Shown: piece by piece, positions 28,780 through 38,069 of the stretch
Layout: every line of letters begins with the position of its first letter
Numbering within the stretch: position 1 is the stretch's first letter
Assembly: GCA_963742585.1 (NCBI GenBank)
Contig: CAVUMI010000005.1
Location: forward strand, 186,001 to 250,000
Origin: JACDEA01 sp963742585
GTDB lineage: Bacteria; Actinomycetota; Acidimicrobiia; Acidimicrobiales; JACDEA01
Reading direction: 5' to 3'
Length of the DNA stretch: 64,000 nt
Translations under genes and position numbers: made by a program
Notes under the pieces: model-generated
What the model was told of the DNA's origin: nothing
Seen by the model: only the letters and a program-made list of their open reading frames with translations
The model's database searches: none

Positions 28780-29556
28780 CTACTCGGGTAGCGGCGCGGG
28801 CCAGGCTTCGGCGCGGAGGACGGCGTCGGTGCCACCGTCGACGAAGATCACCGAGCCGCAGAAGAAGCCGGCCTCGGGCGAGAGTAGGAACGCGACCAGC
28901 GAGGCGATCTCCTCGGGGCGGCCGGCCCGTCCTTGTGGGATCGGGTAGATGTCCCCAAGGCCGAGCACCGCGTCCTCCATGCCGTGGGTCATCGGCGTAC
29001 TGATCAAACCTGGCGCGACCGCATTCAGCCGGATGCCGGCGCCGATCCAGTCCGCGGTCGGTGCATGCCGGCGCACCCAACGGGCCAGCGCGAGCTTCGA
29101 CGCCGGATATGCGGCGAGCGGGTCGCTCCCGTCGGCCTCGGCGCGAGCGGCGTCTTCGTTCTCGGCCAGACACGCATCCACCAGGGCGGCGGGCAGGCCG
29201 GGAAAGGTCGTGGTCGAGTTGGAGCTGATGGCGACCGCACTGGGCTTGTCGCCTCGCGCCAGCAGCGGCCGCAGGTCGCGGAGGGTTGCCACCGCGCCGA
29301 AGTAGTTGATCGACACCACCGTCGGCGCGTCGGGACCGGTTACTCCGGCGGCGGCGACCACGCCGTCGAGCGCGCCGCCCGACGCGGCGGTCACGCCGGC
29401 GACCATCTCGGCGCGGCCGTCAGGCGTCGAAAGGTCGGCGATCACGTCGGCGTCGTGCAAGTCGACGCCGATCACGCGGTGCCCGTGGGCCTGGAGCCGC
29501 GCCCGCATGGCCACACCCATTCCGCCCGCCGCGCCGGTAATCGCAATCGTTGCCAT
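28780..29556 (-). CDS. Short-chain dehydrogenase/reductase
   Basis: A 258-residue NAD(P)-dependent oxidoreductase starting at ATG 29556, which places the cofactor loop TGAAGGMGVAM at residues 7-17. The catalytic Tyr and Lys are in AYPASKLAL, and a Ser-rich strand (VAISSNSTTTF) carries the catalytic Ser. The C-terminal GSVIFVDGGTDA is the usual SDR end. An Asp after the second strand (GVDLHDADVIADL) favours NAD(H). The insertion between the Ser strand and the Tyr matches the 3-alpha-hydroxysteroid dehydrogenase-like subgroup. It is divergent from the hydrolase gene, with only 22 bases between the starts. Confidence 0.87.
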   Translation of the reverse strand: MATIAITGAAGGMGVAMRARLQAHGHRVIGVDLHDADVIADLSTPDGRAEMVAGVTAASGGALDGVVAAAGVTGPDAPTVVSINYFGAVATLRDLRPLLARGDKPSAVAISSNSTTTFPGLPAALVDACLAENEDAARAEADGSDPLAAYPASKLALARWVRRHAPTADWIGAGIRLNAVAPGLISTPMTHGMEDAVLGLGDIYPIPQGRAGRPEEIASLVAFLLSPEAGFFCGSVIFVDGGTDAVLRAEAWPAPLPE

Positions 29557-29578
29557 CGACAGGGTGTAGCAAATTGCC

Positions 29579-30403
29579 ATGGCCGACGACGATCTCGGTG
29601 ACTTCGAGCGCACCACCTTCACCCACGACGGTAAGACCCGCGACGTGTTCCGCCAGGGGAGCGGGCCGGCGGTGATCGTGATCGCGGAGATGCCGGGGAT
29701 CAGTCCGAAGGTGCTGGAATTCGCCCGGCGCCTCCCTGCCATCGGGTGTACGGCGGTCGTCCCGCACCTGTTCGGCCGTCCCGGGTACGACGCCCTCGCT
29801 CACGGCAAGGCAAGGGCCGCCGCCTACCTGCTGTCGTCGATGGTGCCGGCGTGCATCAGCCGCGAGTTCGCGGTGTTCGCCACCGGCAAGACGTCGCCCA
29901 TCGTCTCCTGGCTGCGAGCACTGGCGGCTGACGAGCACCACCGGTGCGGCGGGCCGGGCGTCGGCGCGGTCGGGATGTGCTTCACGGGAGGCTTCGCCCT
30001 GGCTATGGCGGTCGACGATCGCATGCTGGCGCCGGTGCTTTCGCAGCCATCCCTTCCGTTCAGTATCACCAAGAAGCACAAGCACTCGATCGACATCTCG
30101 CCGGCCGACCTCGACGTGGTGAAGCACCGTTGCGCGGCGGAAGGGCTCCAGGTGGTGGGTCTGCGGTTCGAGGGCGACGCGTTCGTGCCCGGCGAGCGGT
30201 TCGCTTTTCTCAAGGAGCAATTGGGCGACGGTTTCGTGGCCGTCGAGCTCCCGGACAAGGCCGCGAACCCCGACGCGGCGACGAAGAATCCGCACTCGGT
30301 TCTCACCGAGCACCTCATTGACATGCCCGGCGAGCTCACGCGCGACGCTCTCGACCAGGTGCTCGATCTCTTCAGCTCGCGACTCGTGACCGCGTCGACG
30401 TAG
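29579..30403 (+). CDS. Dienelactone hydrolase family protein
   Basis: An intact 274-residue alpha/beta hydrolase. The nucleophile is Cys134 in GVGMCFTGGFAL, the Cys-type elbow of dienelactone hydrolases. RFEGDAFVPGERF near residue 195 supplies the Asp region and NPHSVLTEHL near residue 240 the His region. An N-terminal strand-turn MPGISPKV carries the oxyanion region. It shares a 22-base divergent promoter gap with the SDR gene and overlaps the start of the phosphotransferase gene. It may hydrolyse a lactone or ester; the substrate is unknown. Confidence 0.87.
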   Translation: MADDDLGDFERTTFTHDGKTRDVFRQGSGPAVIVIAEMPGISPKVLEFARRLPAIGCTAVVPHLFGRPGYDALAHGKARAAAYLLSSMVPACISREFAVFATGKTSPIVSWLRALAADEHHRCGGPGVGAVGMCFTGGFALAMAVDDRMLAPVLSQPSLPFSITKKHKHSIDISPADLDVVKHRCAAEGLQVVGLRFEGDAFVPGERFAFLKEQLGDGFVAVELPDKAANPDAATKNPHSVLTEHLIDMPGELTRDALDQVLDLFSSRLVTAST

Positions 30404-31332
30404 GTGAGGGCGTCGTTCGCGATCCCCGAGCTGGTGCAGCAGAGCCTTGCCGCGCGGGCGAGACCGCGTGGTTGGCCGACCTCGGCACGCTGATCGGCGA
30501 GATCGAGCGCGAGTGGGACATCACCGTGGGGTCGGCTTTCGACGGCGGCACCGCGGCGGTGGTAGCCCAAGCCACGACGGCGACCGGCGATCCGGTGGTC
30601 GTCAAGCTGGCGTTGCCCGGGGGGTTCGATGGCGTGAGCCACTTCGCCAACGAGATAACAACGCTGCGCCTATTCGAGGGGCGGGGTTGTGTGCGCGTTC
30701 TGCGATACGACGAACCCCGCCGGGCGCTGCTGCTCGAGCGCCTCGGCCGGCGGCTCGTCGATCTCGAGCTCCCAGTCGAGCGGCAGCTCGAGATCATCTG
30801 CGAGACGTTGAAGCTCATGTGGCGTCCGGCCCCGCCGGACTCGGGCCTGTCGACGCTGGCCGAGAAGGGCCCATGGTTGGCCCGCTTCATCGAGCGGACG
30901 TGGGAGAAGCTCGACCGGCCCTGCTCGACGCGGGCTGTCGAGCAGGCCGCGGAGTTCGCCGAACGCCGAGCAGCCGCCTTCGATGCTGATACTGCTGTAC
31001 TGCTACATGGCGACGCCCACCAGTGGAACACGCTCGAGGATGGCGCCGGCTTCAAGTTCGTGGATCCCGACGGCGTCATCGGGGAGCGCGAGTACGACCT
31101 GGCCATCCCGATGCGCGAGTTCACCGAGGAGCTGCTCGTCGACGACCCGCTCGCCCTTGGCCGCGACCGGGCCGCGCTGCTCGCCAGCCTGACGGGCCTC
31201 GACCCCGAACCAATCTGGGAGTGGGGCTTCGTCGAGCGCATGTCGACTGGTCTGCTCTGCATGACCGAAGATCCCAAGCGCGTGTGGGGGAGGGACATGC
31301 TCGAGGTCGGCGACGCCTGGGTCCGCGGTTGA
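30404..31332 (+). CDS. Aminoglycoside phosphotransferase (APH) family kinase, one frameshift
   Basis: GTG 30404, overlapping the previous stop, opens a frame (RASFAIPELVQQSLAAR) that continues as GETAWLADLGTLIGEIEREW once one surplus base near 30457 is removed; a start at 30472 would lose 23 residues. The APH kinase fold shows VVVKLALPGG (ATP Lys), the Brenner motif LLHGDAHQWNTL with the catalytic Asp, and KFVDPDGVIGEREYDLAI for the metal Asp. About 309 residues. The family contains both antibiotic and metabolite kinases; it resembles the streptomycin 6-phosphotransferase-like subgroup, but resistance is not shown. Confidence 0.83.
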
Positions 31333-31448
31333 CGTAAGGAAAATACCGAGCACGTACAGCAACGCAGCGCGCGCCGAGCGCTTGCGGCGACCGGCGCGAC
31401 GAGCAGGATGCGCCGGACCTCACCGGGGTTACGGCGGGCGCGCTGGCC

Positions 31449-31652
31449 TTGCTCGGCGCGATGTTCGGCATCGCGGGCGCGGACATCGCCCTGTCGGCCG
31501 GGTTCTTTGATCAACTCAGCCGGCTCGACAGCATCCCGGTGCGGCACCTCGCGGTCACTGCGGTCGGGCTTCGGTTGTTTGCTGCCGCAGTCGGCTGGCT
31601 GGTCGCCGGCCGTGAGCCACCGGTGATCGCCCGGCAGCCGCTGTTGGAATAA
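31449..31652 (+). CDS. Small putative membrane protein
   Basis: A frame of 67 codons from TTG 31449, with open frame further upstream and no better start. It has two hydrophobic stretches (LGAMFGIAGADIALSAGFF and VTAVGLRLFAAAVGWLVAG). I recognise no family. It overlaps the 3' end of the convergent M19-like gene, so one of the two 3' ends may be wrong. Confidence 0.4.
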   Translation: MLGAMFGIAGADIALSAGFFDQLSRLDSIPVRHLAVTAVGLRLFAAAVGWLVAGREPPVIARQPLLE

Positions 31653-34006
31653 GCGTGCGCCGGGTGACGGCGAGCAACAGCGCGGCGGCGGCCAATGCCA
31701 ACCCGGCGCGCGGTGAGGATCCGGTCGCCGGGAGGGGACCGGTCGGCGCGGCGGCGGCCCCGGCGCGGGCCGCGAGCCGCCCGTCGGCGTTGAACCGGAT
31801 GACGCGGGTGCCGCCGCCGGTGAGGCAGTACGCGAACGTCGACGCCTGGCGGCGCTGCGGCTGTCCGGCCTGCCGCAGTACTTCCTCGACCGTCAGCCCG
31901 TTCGGCAGGCCATCGATCAGCCCGGGCGCCCGGCACCCAGTGGGCGTAATGCCGACTGCCGTCTCCCACATCTGGAGGTACGCGTCCGCGCCGCAGCTCA
32001 TGTCGGCGACGATCTGGTCGCCGGCCAGACGGCGGAGGTCTTCGATCCAATCGGAGTAGAGGCCGTAATGGGCGACGCCGTCGACGTTGATGTCGTACAC
32101 GCGCTGGCCGCTGACCTGCTTGCCCACGCTGACGCCGCCCAAGCCGGCGAACGGATACGTCACCGGGTTGGTCGCACCTGCGCCGCGGGGCCGCCCTGCG
32201 CGCCGAGGCCGTTCGTGTCGGCGCCGTACCCGATACCGAAGCACGGCCGGCCAGGCGGCGCGTACTTGCGCCGCGCCTGCCACGACTCGACGAAACCCTT
32301 CGAACCACCGGCGTACGGCGTGGTCATCCCGCCGAGGGCGTAGATGCGCGGGTACGCGTCCGTGGTCGCCCAGCTGTGACTCGAGATCACGCCGGGATAA
32401 CGGTGCGCCTCGAGCACGTCGAGTGACTGCTGGCGGGCCAGCACGCTCATGTGATCGGGATCGACGATCATGCCGCGCTTCATGATCTGCTCGATCGTGT
32501 GCCGGCCGAGTGCGCTCAACCCGCGTTGGTTGCAATGCGGCGGCGCCGGATAAACGGGCAGCGTCCCCGGAGGCAGCAGCCCGCTGAGAACGACGCCGAA
32601 CAGCGCGTCCTGCTCGGCGACGCCGGGCAACACCGTCTGCTCCTGGTCGTGGACGCCGGTGTGGCGGGCGTCGCAGGATCGCATGGCCCAGAACTGCCCG
32701 GTCCTGTAGAAGTTCCCGCTGTTGACGATGAGCCCAAGGCTGCCGCCGTCGCCGGCCACGCCGGTCAGCGCATTGTCGAACTTGTTGACCAGCTCGAGCT
32801 GGCGGACGCCGAGTGCATAGACCTCGTCGAGCTGGCGGTCGATATCGGCGGCGGTGCACTGCGGTTCGCCGAGCTGCAGCGTGCACCCGAACGGCTCGGA
32901 GGTTTCGATGCCGAGGATCACCGCCAGCCGCCCATCGTTCATCACCCGCCGCGCCTCGAACGGATCCTTCACGATGCGGAACCAACCGCGGCCGGGACCG
33001 CCGCTCTGCGCGTCGATGTAGCGCTCTAGTTCGCGGGCGCGCTGGGCCTGAAGGCGGACGCCGACCATCTCGTCGCAGCTGTTCTGCTTCAACGGGTACA
33101 ACTCGCACAGCACGGCATTTTCGGTGAGCAGGGTGACGAACATGCGCAACCCGCCGCGCCACGCCCGCTCCAGCCAGCGGTAGTACACCTGCTCGTGGGT
33201 GAGCGACGCGTGAGCCGGCCAGTCCTTGAACGTGGGCCAGCCCACCGGGTCGTGCGTCCCCGCCGGGAAGCCGTGCAGCAAGTAGTTCTCGAGGACCGCG
33301 CCGGCCCCGTCGGCCACCTCGTGGTCGGGACAATCGACCAGCGCCCCGGTTACGCCGTAGCGGTGCCAGGGGCGGGCGCAGTGGAGGCGACCGCCGATGA
33401 ACTCGTACGCCATCAGGTGGTTGTGGGCGTCGAGGTAGCCCCGCACCTCCTCGGAAGGCGTGGCGCCGCGGGGTACGGTCCCGTGACGCCGACCTCGACC
33501 TCGGGGAACGCCGCGCAGCCCGTGCCCCGACGGAATGTGAAGCGGGCGCCGTCCGAGACGTCGTCGCCCGCGGCGAGGGACAACGCGCCGTCGGCGCCGG
33601 CGAGGAGCGTGCGCGCCGGCGCCGATAGTCGCAGGCTGAACGATCCCTCGCCGAGCGCGTCGATCAGCCAGTCCGCCGCGCTGCTCGGCTGTGGCGCGCT
33701 CGACACTGTCTGTTCGGTCCCGGCGAGGAAGGCGCCACCGCTGTCGAGGAGGAGGTAGCTGCCCAGATCGGTCGCGCGGAAGTAGAACGGCGCGGCGGGC
33801 CCGACGAACCGCGCGGCGCGCACCGACCACACGCCGTAGCAGCCGCCGGCCATGGCGTAGCGGTCCTCGGCCACATCGCGACGGACGCGCGCACCCGGCG
33901 GCGCGGCCGTCGGGCCAGACGGCGTCTGCGCGATGCCGACGTGGGCTGGCACCGCCACGCCGATGCATACGACGAGCGCCACCAATACGAGTGCCCGGCG
34001 GGCCAC
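31555..34006 (-). CDS. Secreted M19 (membrane dipeptidase)-like metallohydrolase with LPxTG sorting signal, two frameshifts
   Basis: About 815 codons. An N-terminal Sec signal (ALVLVALVVCIGVAVPAHVGIAQ) is followed by a domain of about 130 residues that looks beta-trefoil-like (YFRATDLGSYLLLDSGGAFLAG). The metallohydrolase part follows: GYLDAHNHLMAYEF with the metal-binding DxHxH, IEQIMKRGMIVDPDHMS, YPGVISSHSWATTDAYPRIY, and GIGYGADTNGLGAQ. These fit the amidohydrolase-type peptidase M19 fold. The C terminus carries LPATG (codons at 31720-31734), a hydrophobic Ala/Leu stretch and a TRR tail, the three parts of a sortase signal. Breaks lie near 33460 and 32180. The true stop may be just after the TRR tail, before 31640, if a further error exists. 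It is 1 base from the next gene upstream. Confidence 0.75.
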
Positions 34007-35979
34007 TACCGGATAGCCGTCAATCCGAGGTGCATGCGGACCTCGGTGCCCTGCTCGCCGTAGCGGACTTCAACATCGGTCAGCGCCCTGATGATGGGTA
34101 GCCCGCGGCCACCCACCTCGGAGCTCTGCGCGGGATCCCGCCACGTGCCCTGGTCGCGCACGACCAGCGTCACCACCCGCGCGGCGTCGATGGATGCCTC
34201 GACCTCGACGAAGCCATCCGGCCCGCGGTACGCGTGCTTCACCGCGTTGGTCTGGGCCTCGGAGCAGGCAACCAGCAGGTCGAAGGTCTCGTCGTCGGTG
34301 GCGCGGTTGGCCCGGAGCCACCGCTGCAGGATCCGGCGGACGTCGACGACCGCGGCGGCGGTGGCTGGGCGTTGGATGCTCAGGTTCTCGCCGGCCAGCG
34401 AGGTCGGGCGCATCGCCAGGAAGGCGACGTCGTCGCCGGCGCCCTCGACGCAGAGGCCGGTGGTGATGCGATCGCACAGCTTTTCGAGCGCGACGCCGTT
34501 GCTCGCGCTCACTCGCCGCAGGGTCTCGAGACCCTCGTCGATGTCACGTCCGCGGCGTTCGACCAAGCCGTCGGTGAACATGATCAGCGTCGAGTCATAT
34601 GGAATGGTGTGCACCGTCTCCTCACACTCGAGCTCTGCGGACACGCCGATCGGCGGCGCCTGCGCCGCCTCGAGATACCGCGCTTCGTTCGCAGAGATCA
34701 GGAGGGGCGGCGGATGGCCGGCGTTGGCGATGCGCAACTCGGCGCGGCCCGGGTCGTACTCGGCGTAGAGCAGCGTCGCCATCGTGCCCGGATACAGCTC
34801 GGCCGCCATGCGGTTCAGCTCACTGACGGTCGCCGCCGGGCCCCGGTGGGCTAGCGCGTACGTGCGCAGCCCGATCCGGAGTTGAGCCATGGCCGCCGCG
34901 GCGGCGAGGCCGTGGCCGACGACGTCGCCGACGACCAGGCCGAGCTTGTCCTCGGCCAGCGGAATCACGTCGTACCAATCGCCGGCGACTTCGGACTCGT
35001 CCCGCGACGGTAGGTAGCGGGCGGCGAGGTCGATTCCTGGAAGCGACGGCACCTCGGGCAGGAGGCTGCGCTGGAGGGTCTCGGCGATGCGGTGCTCCCG
35101 TTGATAGAGGGCTTCCAGAATGTGCCGCCGCTCGGTCACCGCGGCGGCGAAGACGAACGACGTCAGCGCCACGGACGCGTTGAAGGCTTGCAGCACGAAC
35201 ATCTTGCGGAGCAAGGGCTCACCTTCGAAGACCCCAGCGCCATCGGTCGCGGTGAGGATGACGATGGTGGATGCGATCAAGCCGGCCGGCGCGGCGCCGG
35301 CCAACTGAAAGCGCCAGGCGATCCAACCCAGCAGCGGGAGCACGACGAACAGCGGACCGTGCTCCATCCGCGACGAGAAATCCGCGGCGACCGCAAGCGC
35401 GGCGAACAACACGCTGGCCGTCGCCACGCCGCGCCACCGAACCTGGCCGGTGCGCACTCGGACGAGCGACCACAGGAACGGCGCCACGATGAGCACGCCC
35501 ATGGCGTCGCCGGTCCACCAAACCCACCAAGTGTCAATGGTGGCGGTGCTGGTGGTTCCGGCAACCGAGACCGCGGCGGTGCCCACCGAGGCACTGACTG
35601 TCATGCTCACGAGCGCTACCCCGACTAGGACTATCGCGTCGCGCAGCCGGGCAAGCTGTGAATCGAAGCCGAGCCGGCGCAACAAGGCCGCGCCGGCCAC
35701 CGGCGCCAGCGTGTTCCCGATCGCGATCACCGCCGCCGTCGATGGCGCGTCGGCGGCTGAAAGGTTCACGGCAAAGGCGGCGAGCGCGATCGCGGGCCAC
35801 ACGGAGAAGCCGAAGATGGCAAGCGCGACGATGGCGACGCCCGTGGGCGGCCACAGTGGTGTGACCACGTCGCCGACCAACGCGAGCTGCAACCCGAGCC
35901 GGGCCGAGACGTAGTAGGCGAGCGCCACGACGAGGAGGCGTACGGGCCGTGGCCACCCAGGGTCCCGGTCCGCCGACAT
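34006..35979 (-). CDS. MASE1 membrane sensor, SpoIIE phosphatase and HATPase fusion
   Basis: An intact 657-residue protein. Eight or so membrane helices at residues 15-300 form a MASE1 domain (VVTPLWPPTGVAIVALAIFG is characteristic). After a linker, the PP2C/SpoIIE domain spans about 320-520 (AGDWYDVIPL, GDVVGHGLAAAAAM, IMFTDGLVERRG, GDDVAFLAM). A C-terminal RsbW-like ATPase domain spans about 540-655 (CSEAQTNAVKHAYRGPDG N-box, VRDQGTWRDP, GGRGLPIIRALTD). It combines phosphatase and anti-sigma kinase activities and should control a sigma factor or antagonist in response to a membrane signal. No partner gene is adjacent. It shares no close sequence with the other phosphatase in the window. Confidence 0.88.
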   Translation of the reverse strand: MSADRDPGWPRPVRLLVVALAYYVSARLGLQLALVGDVVTPLWPPTGVAIVALAIFGFSVWPAIALAAFAVNLSAADAPSTAAVIAIGNTLAPVAGAALLRRLGFDSQLARLRDAIVLVGVALVSMTVSASVGTAAVSVAGTTSTATIDTWWVWWTGDAMGVLIVAPFLWSLVRVRTGQVRWRGVATASVLFAALAVAADFSSRMEHGPLFVVLPLLGWIAWRFQLAGAAPAGLIASTIVILTATDGAGVFEGEPLLRKMFVLQAFNASVALTSFVFAAAVTERRHILEALYQREHRIAETLQRSLLPEVPSLPGIDLAARYLPSRDESEVAGDWYDVIPLAEDKLGLVVGDVVGHGLAAAAAMAQLRIGLRTYALAHRGPAATVSELNRMAAELYPGTMATLLYAEYDPGRAELRIANAGHPPPLLISANEARYLEAAQAPPIGVSAELECEETVHTIPYDSTLIMFTDGLVERRGRDIDEGLETLRRVSASNGVALEKLCDRITTGLCVEGAGDDVAFLAMRPTSLAGENLSIQRPATAAAVVDVRRILQRWLRANRATDDETFDLLVACSEAQTNAVKHAYRGPDGFVEVEASIDAARVVTLVVRDQGTWRDPAQSSEVGGRGLPIIRALTDVEVRYGEQGTEVRMHLGLTAIR

Positions 35980-36008
35980 GGAGCAACGCTACCTGCGAGC
36001 ATCACGGC

Positions 36009-36654
36009 GTGAACGAGCATCCCGTCCGGCCGCGACTGCGGGGCGTCATCCATCGGTGGGCGGCGCCAATCGGCGTCGTGCTGTTCGCGGGACTTGCTGT
36101 ACGCGCACCGGGCGGGAGCGCTCGGTTCGGCGTGATCGTCTATGGCCTCTGCGTGACCGCGATGCTCGGGGTCAGCGCGATCTATCACAGCGGGCGCCTC
36201 TCAGCGGGCGCGGTGAGCCGCCTCAAACGGGTCGACCACTCCACGATCCTGCTGGCCATCGCTGGGTCGTATACGGCGATCATCACCCTGGGCCTCGAGG
36301 GGTCGACTAAGACCACCCTCCTGATCGCCACGTGGAGCGCCGCGCTCATCGGCGTGCTGATCCGGATGTTCTGGCTCCACGCGCCATACCCGGTGGTGGC
36401 GACGGTCTATGTGGTGGTCGGCTGGATGGCACTGATCGACGTCAACGCCTATGTCGACGCGCTCGAGCGCGACCGAGATGACCCTGGTGGTGATCGGCGG
36501 TGTGCTGTACACGGTGGGCGCGGTGGTCTACGCCCTGCACAAGCCGAACCCGTGGCCGGCCACGTTCGGGTACCACGAGGTGTTCCACGCGCTTGTCGTG
36601 CTGGCGGCCCTCGCGCATTATGGAGCGGTGTTTAGCCTCGCAGGAGCAGCATGA
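36009..36654 (+). CDS. Hemolysin III / PAQR-like membrane protein, one frameshift
   Basis: GTG 36009 opens RLRGVIHRWAAPIGVVLFAGL, the typical first helix of the hemolysin III (YqfA, Pfam HlyIII) family. The conserved His and Asp residues are in SAIYHSG, KRVDHSTILLAIAGSYT and FGYHEVFHALVVLAAL. Seven membrane segments are expected in about 214 residues. A break near 36465 shifts the frame; the last two helices continue in the next frame to the stop at 36654, which overlaps the acetyltransferase start by four bases. The true role of the family in bacteria is unclear, and haemolysis should not be assumed. Confidence 0.83.
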
Positions 36655-36941
36655 GCGACATTCCCGCCGTCGTCGACAACGAGTCGGCCAGCCGTTTCGA
36701 GGTCACCGTCGACGGCCACTTGGCCGAACTGGACTATGCGCGTAGTGGCGGCCGGCTGGTGCTGGTGCGCACCCTCGTCCCCGACGAGCTCGAGGGCCGC
36801 GGTGTCGGTGGGGCATTGGTTCGGGCAGCCGTCGAGAGCGCAGCTCAGCGCGGTCTCGTCGTCGTGCCTGATTGCCCCTTCGCCCGCGCCTGGCTCGAGC
36901 GTCATCCCGACGACGCGGCCACCGTCAAGGTTCAGTACTAG
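36651..36941 (+). CDS. Small GNAT-type acetyltransferase (YjdJ-like)
   Basis: A 96-residue minimal GNAT domain: DNESASRFEVTVDGHLAELDY, TLVPDELEGRGVGGALVRAAVE carrying the acetyl-CoA pyrophosphate loop, and VVPDCPFARAWLERHPD. This matches the short YjdJ/N-acetyltransferase subfamily (about 95 residues). Substrates are unknown. It is coupled to the hemolysin III gene through ATGA and overlaps the convergent membrane gene by 17 bases. Confidence 0.85.
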   Translation: MSDIPAVVDNESASRFEVTVDGHLAELDYARSGGRLVLVRTLVPDELEGRGVGGALVRAAVESAAQRGLVVVPDCPFARAWLERHPDDAATVKVQY

Positions 36942-37440
36942 TCCACGACTCAACGAACACAGACCACGTCGCCTGCGCGCCGAGGAACAGTAAGACCGCG
37001 ACGAGCACGCCCTCGATCAGGATGGCAGTCGCGTCGAATCCCAGCCGGCTCACGAGGGGCGTCCCTCCGATGGCGACCACGGCCGCCGCCGCGTAAACGA
37101 GGGCGATCAGCGCCCAGCTGTACGCGCTCACCGGCGTTGCCGCACCGCGCCTGCGGCGCATGACGTCGCCGATGATGAGGAGCGCGGCGACGAAACCGAT
37201 CGCACCGCCGGCTCCGAATGCCACGCGCCAGATTGCACTGTTCTCGGCCGCCAGGATCGACACCAAGCTCCCGACGCCGGTCACCAGAAAGTGCAGGGTC
37301 ACGTAATAGGCAACCCGGCGTCGGGCGGCGTCGAGCAGCCACTCGTCCCGCTTCAACGTGATTACCGCCCACCAGAAGCCCAGCAGCACAACCGACAGCT
37401 GCGCGGCAGCCGAGTAGAAGTACAGGAACGCGTCGGGCAT
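36925..37440 (-). CDS. Hypothetical four-helix membrane protein
   Basis: A 171-residue protein with about five hydrophobic segments (AAAQLSVVLLGFWWAVITL, VAYYVTLHFLVTGVGSLVSIL, VAFGAGGAIGFVAALLIIGDV, YSWALIALVYAAAAVVAIG, ATAILIEGVLVAVLLFLG). I recognise no named family. It starts at ATG 37440, 17 bases from the fatty acid hydroxylase stop, so it is likely not coupled to it. Confidence 0.65.
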   Translation of the reverse strand: MPDAFLYFYSAAAQLSVVLLGFWWAVITLKRDEWLLDAARRRVAYYVTLHFLVTGVGSLVSILAAENSAIWRVAFGAGGAIGFVAALLIIGDVMRRRRGAATPVSAYSWALIALVYAAAAVVAIGGTPLVSRLGFDATAILIEGVLVAVLLFLGAQATWSVFVESWTSTEP

Positions 37441-37457
37441 CGGCCCGATGCTACGGG

Positions 37458-38069
37458 TTAGGCGGTGGGCGCGAGGTTGGCGAAGGCGCGGACGGTGTCC
37501 TCGCCGCGGGTGGCGTCATCGAGCGTGCGGCGGCCCACGACGCGGTAGTCCTCGGCGAACTCGGGACGCTGCTCCCCGTCGGCATCGACCAGCCACACCA
37601 TCGCCATGCGTTGCGGCAGCCGCACCACGGTCGGACGCTCGTAGGTGCCGAAGACCTTGTCCCACAGCGGGGTCGTCACGCCGAAGTTGCGCATCGGCGC
37701 ATGGAAGTGGTGGTGGAAGTGCGACTTGCGCACCCAACGGCCATACGCGTTGCGCGGCGCCCGCCGGTGCGCCCGCCAGTGCAGCACGTCGTAGATGCCA
37801 TAACCGGCGATCCAGCCCAGGGCGAGGGCCCAGCCGCCGATGGGCCGGAGGGCGAACACGCCGACGGTGATGATGCCGGTCCATGCGACGGGCCACTTCT
37901 CGAGCAGCGAGTCGCGGTCGGAGTGGTGGCGCAGATGCTCGCGGCTGGCCAGGCCGCGGCCGCGCAGCTCGTGCATCGCGAAGCGGTGCATCAGGTACTC
38001 GCCCAGCGTCCAGAGAAAGGCACCGGTAATCACGAGTAGGGGTAGCGGAAGGTTGCCGATGATGCTCAT
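37458..38069 (-). CDS. Sterol desaturase / fatty acid hydroxylase superfamily protein
   Basis: A 203-residue membrane di-iron oxygenase. The His clusters that bind iron are HRFAMHE, REHLRHH and HFHHHFH, with additional His in DVLHWRAH. Four membrane segments are predicted. The family hydroxylates or desaturates fatty acids, carotenoids or sterols. It is coupled to the upstream tetR gene by ATGA, which suggests that the regulator controls it. Confidence 0.87.
   Translation of the reverse strand: MSIIGNLPLPLLVITGAFLWTLGEYLMHRFAMHELRGRGLASREHLRHHSDRDSLLEKWPVAWTGIITVGVFALRPIGGWALALGWIAGYGIYDVLHWRAHRRAPRNAYGRWVRKSHFHHHFHAPMRNFGVTTPLWDKVFGTYERPTVVRLPQRMAMVWLVDADGEQRPEFAEDYRVVGRRTLDDATRGEDTVRAFANLAPTA

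Noticed and set aside
28145..29173. Minus-strand reading frame of 342 codons over the kinase and SDR genes
   Set aside because: Arg-rich shadow frame on the same strand as the kinase and SDR but out of phase with their conserved motifs.
30404..31332. Aminoglycoside resistance gene
   Set aside because: The APH fold is clear, but this fold is shared with many metabolite kinases and there is no resistance context.
36009..36654. Virulence haemolysin
   Set aside because: Hemolysin III family proteins are widespread PAQR-like membrane proteins; the name does not show haemolytic activity.
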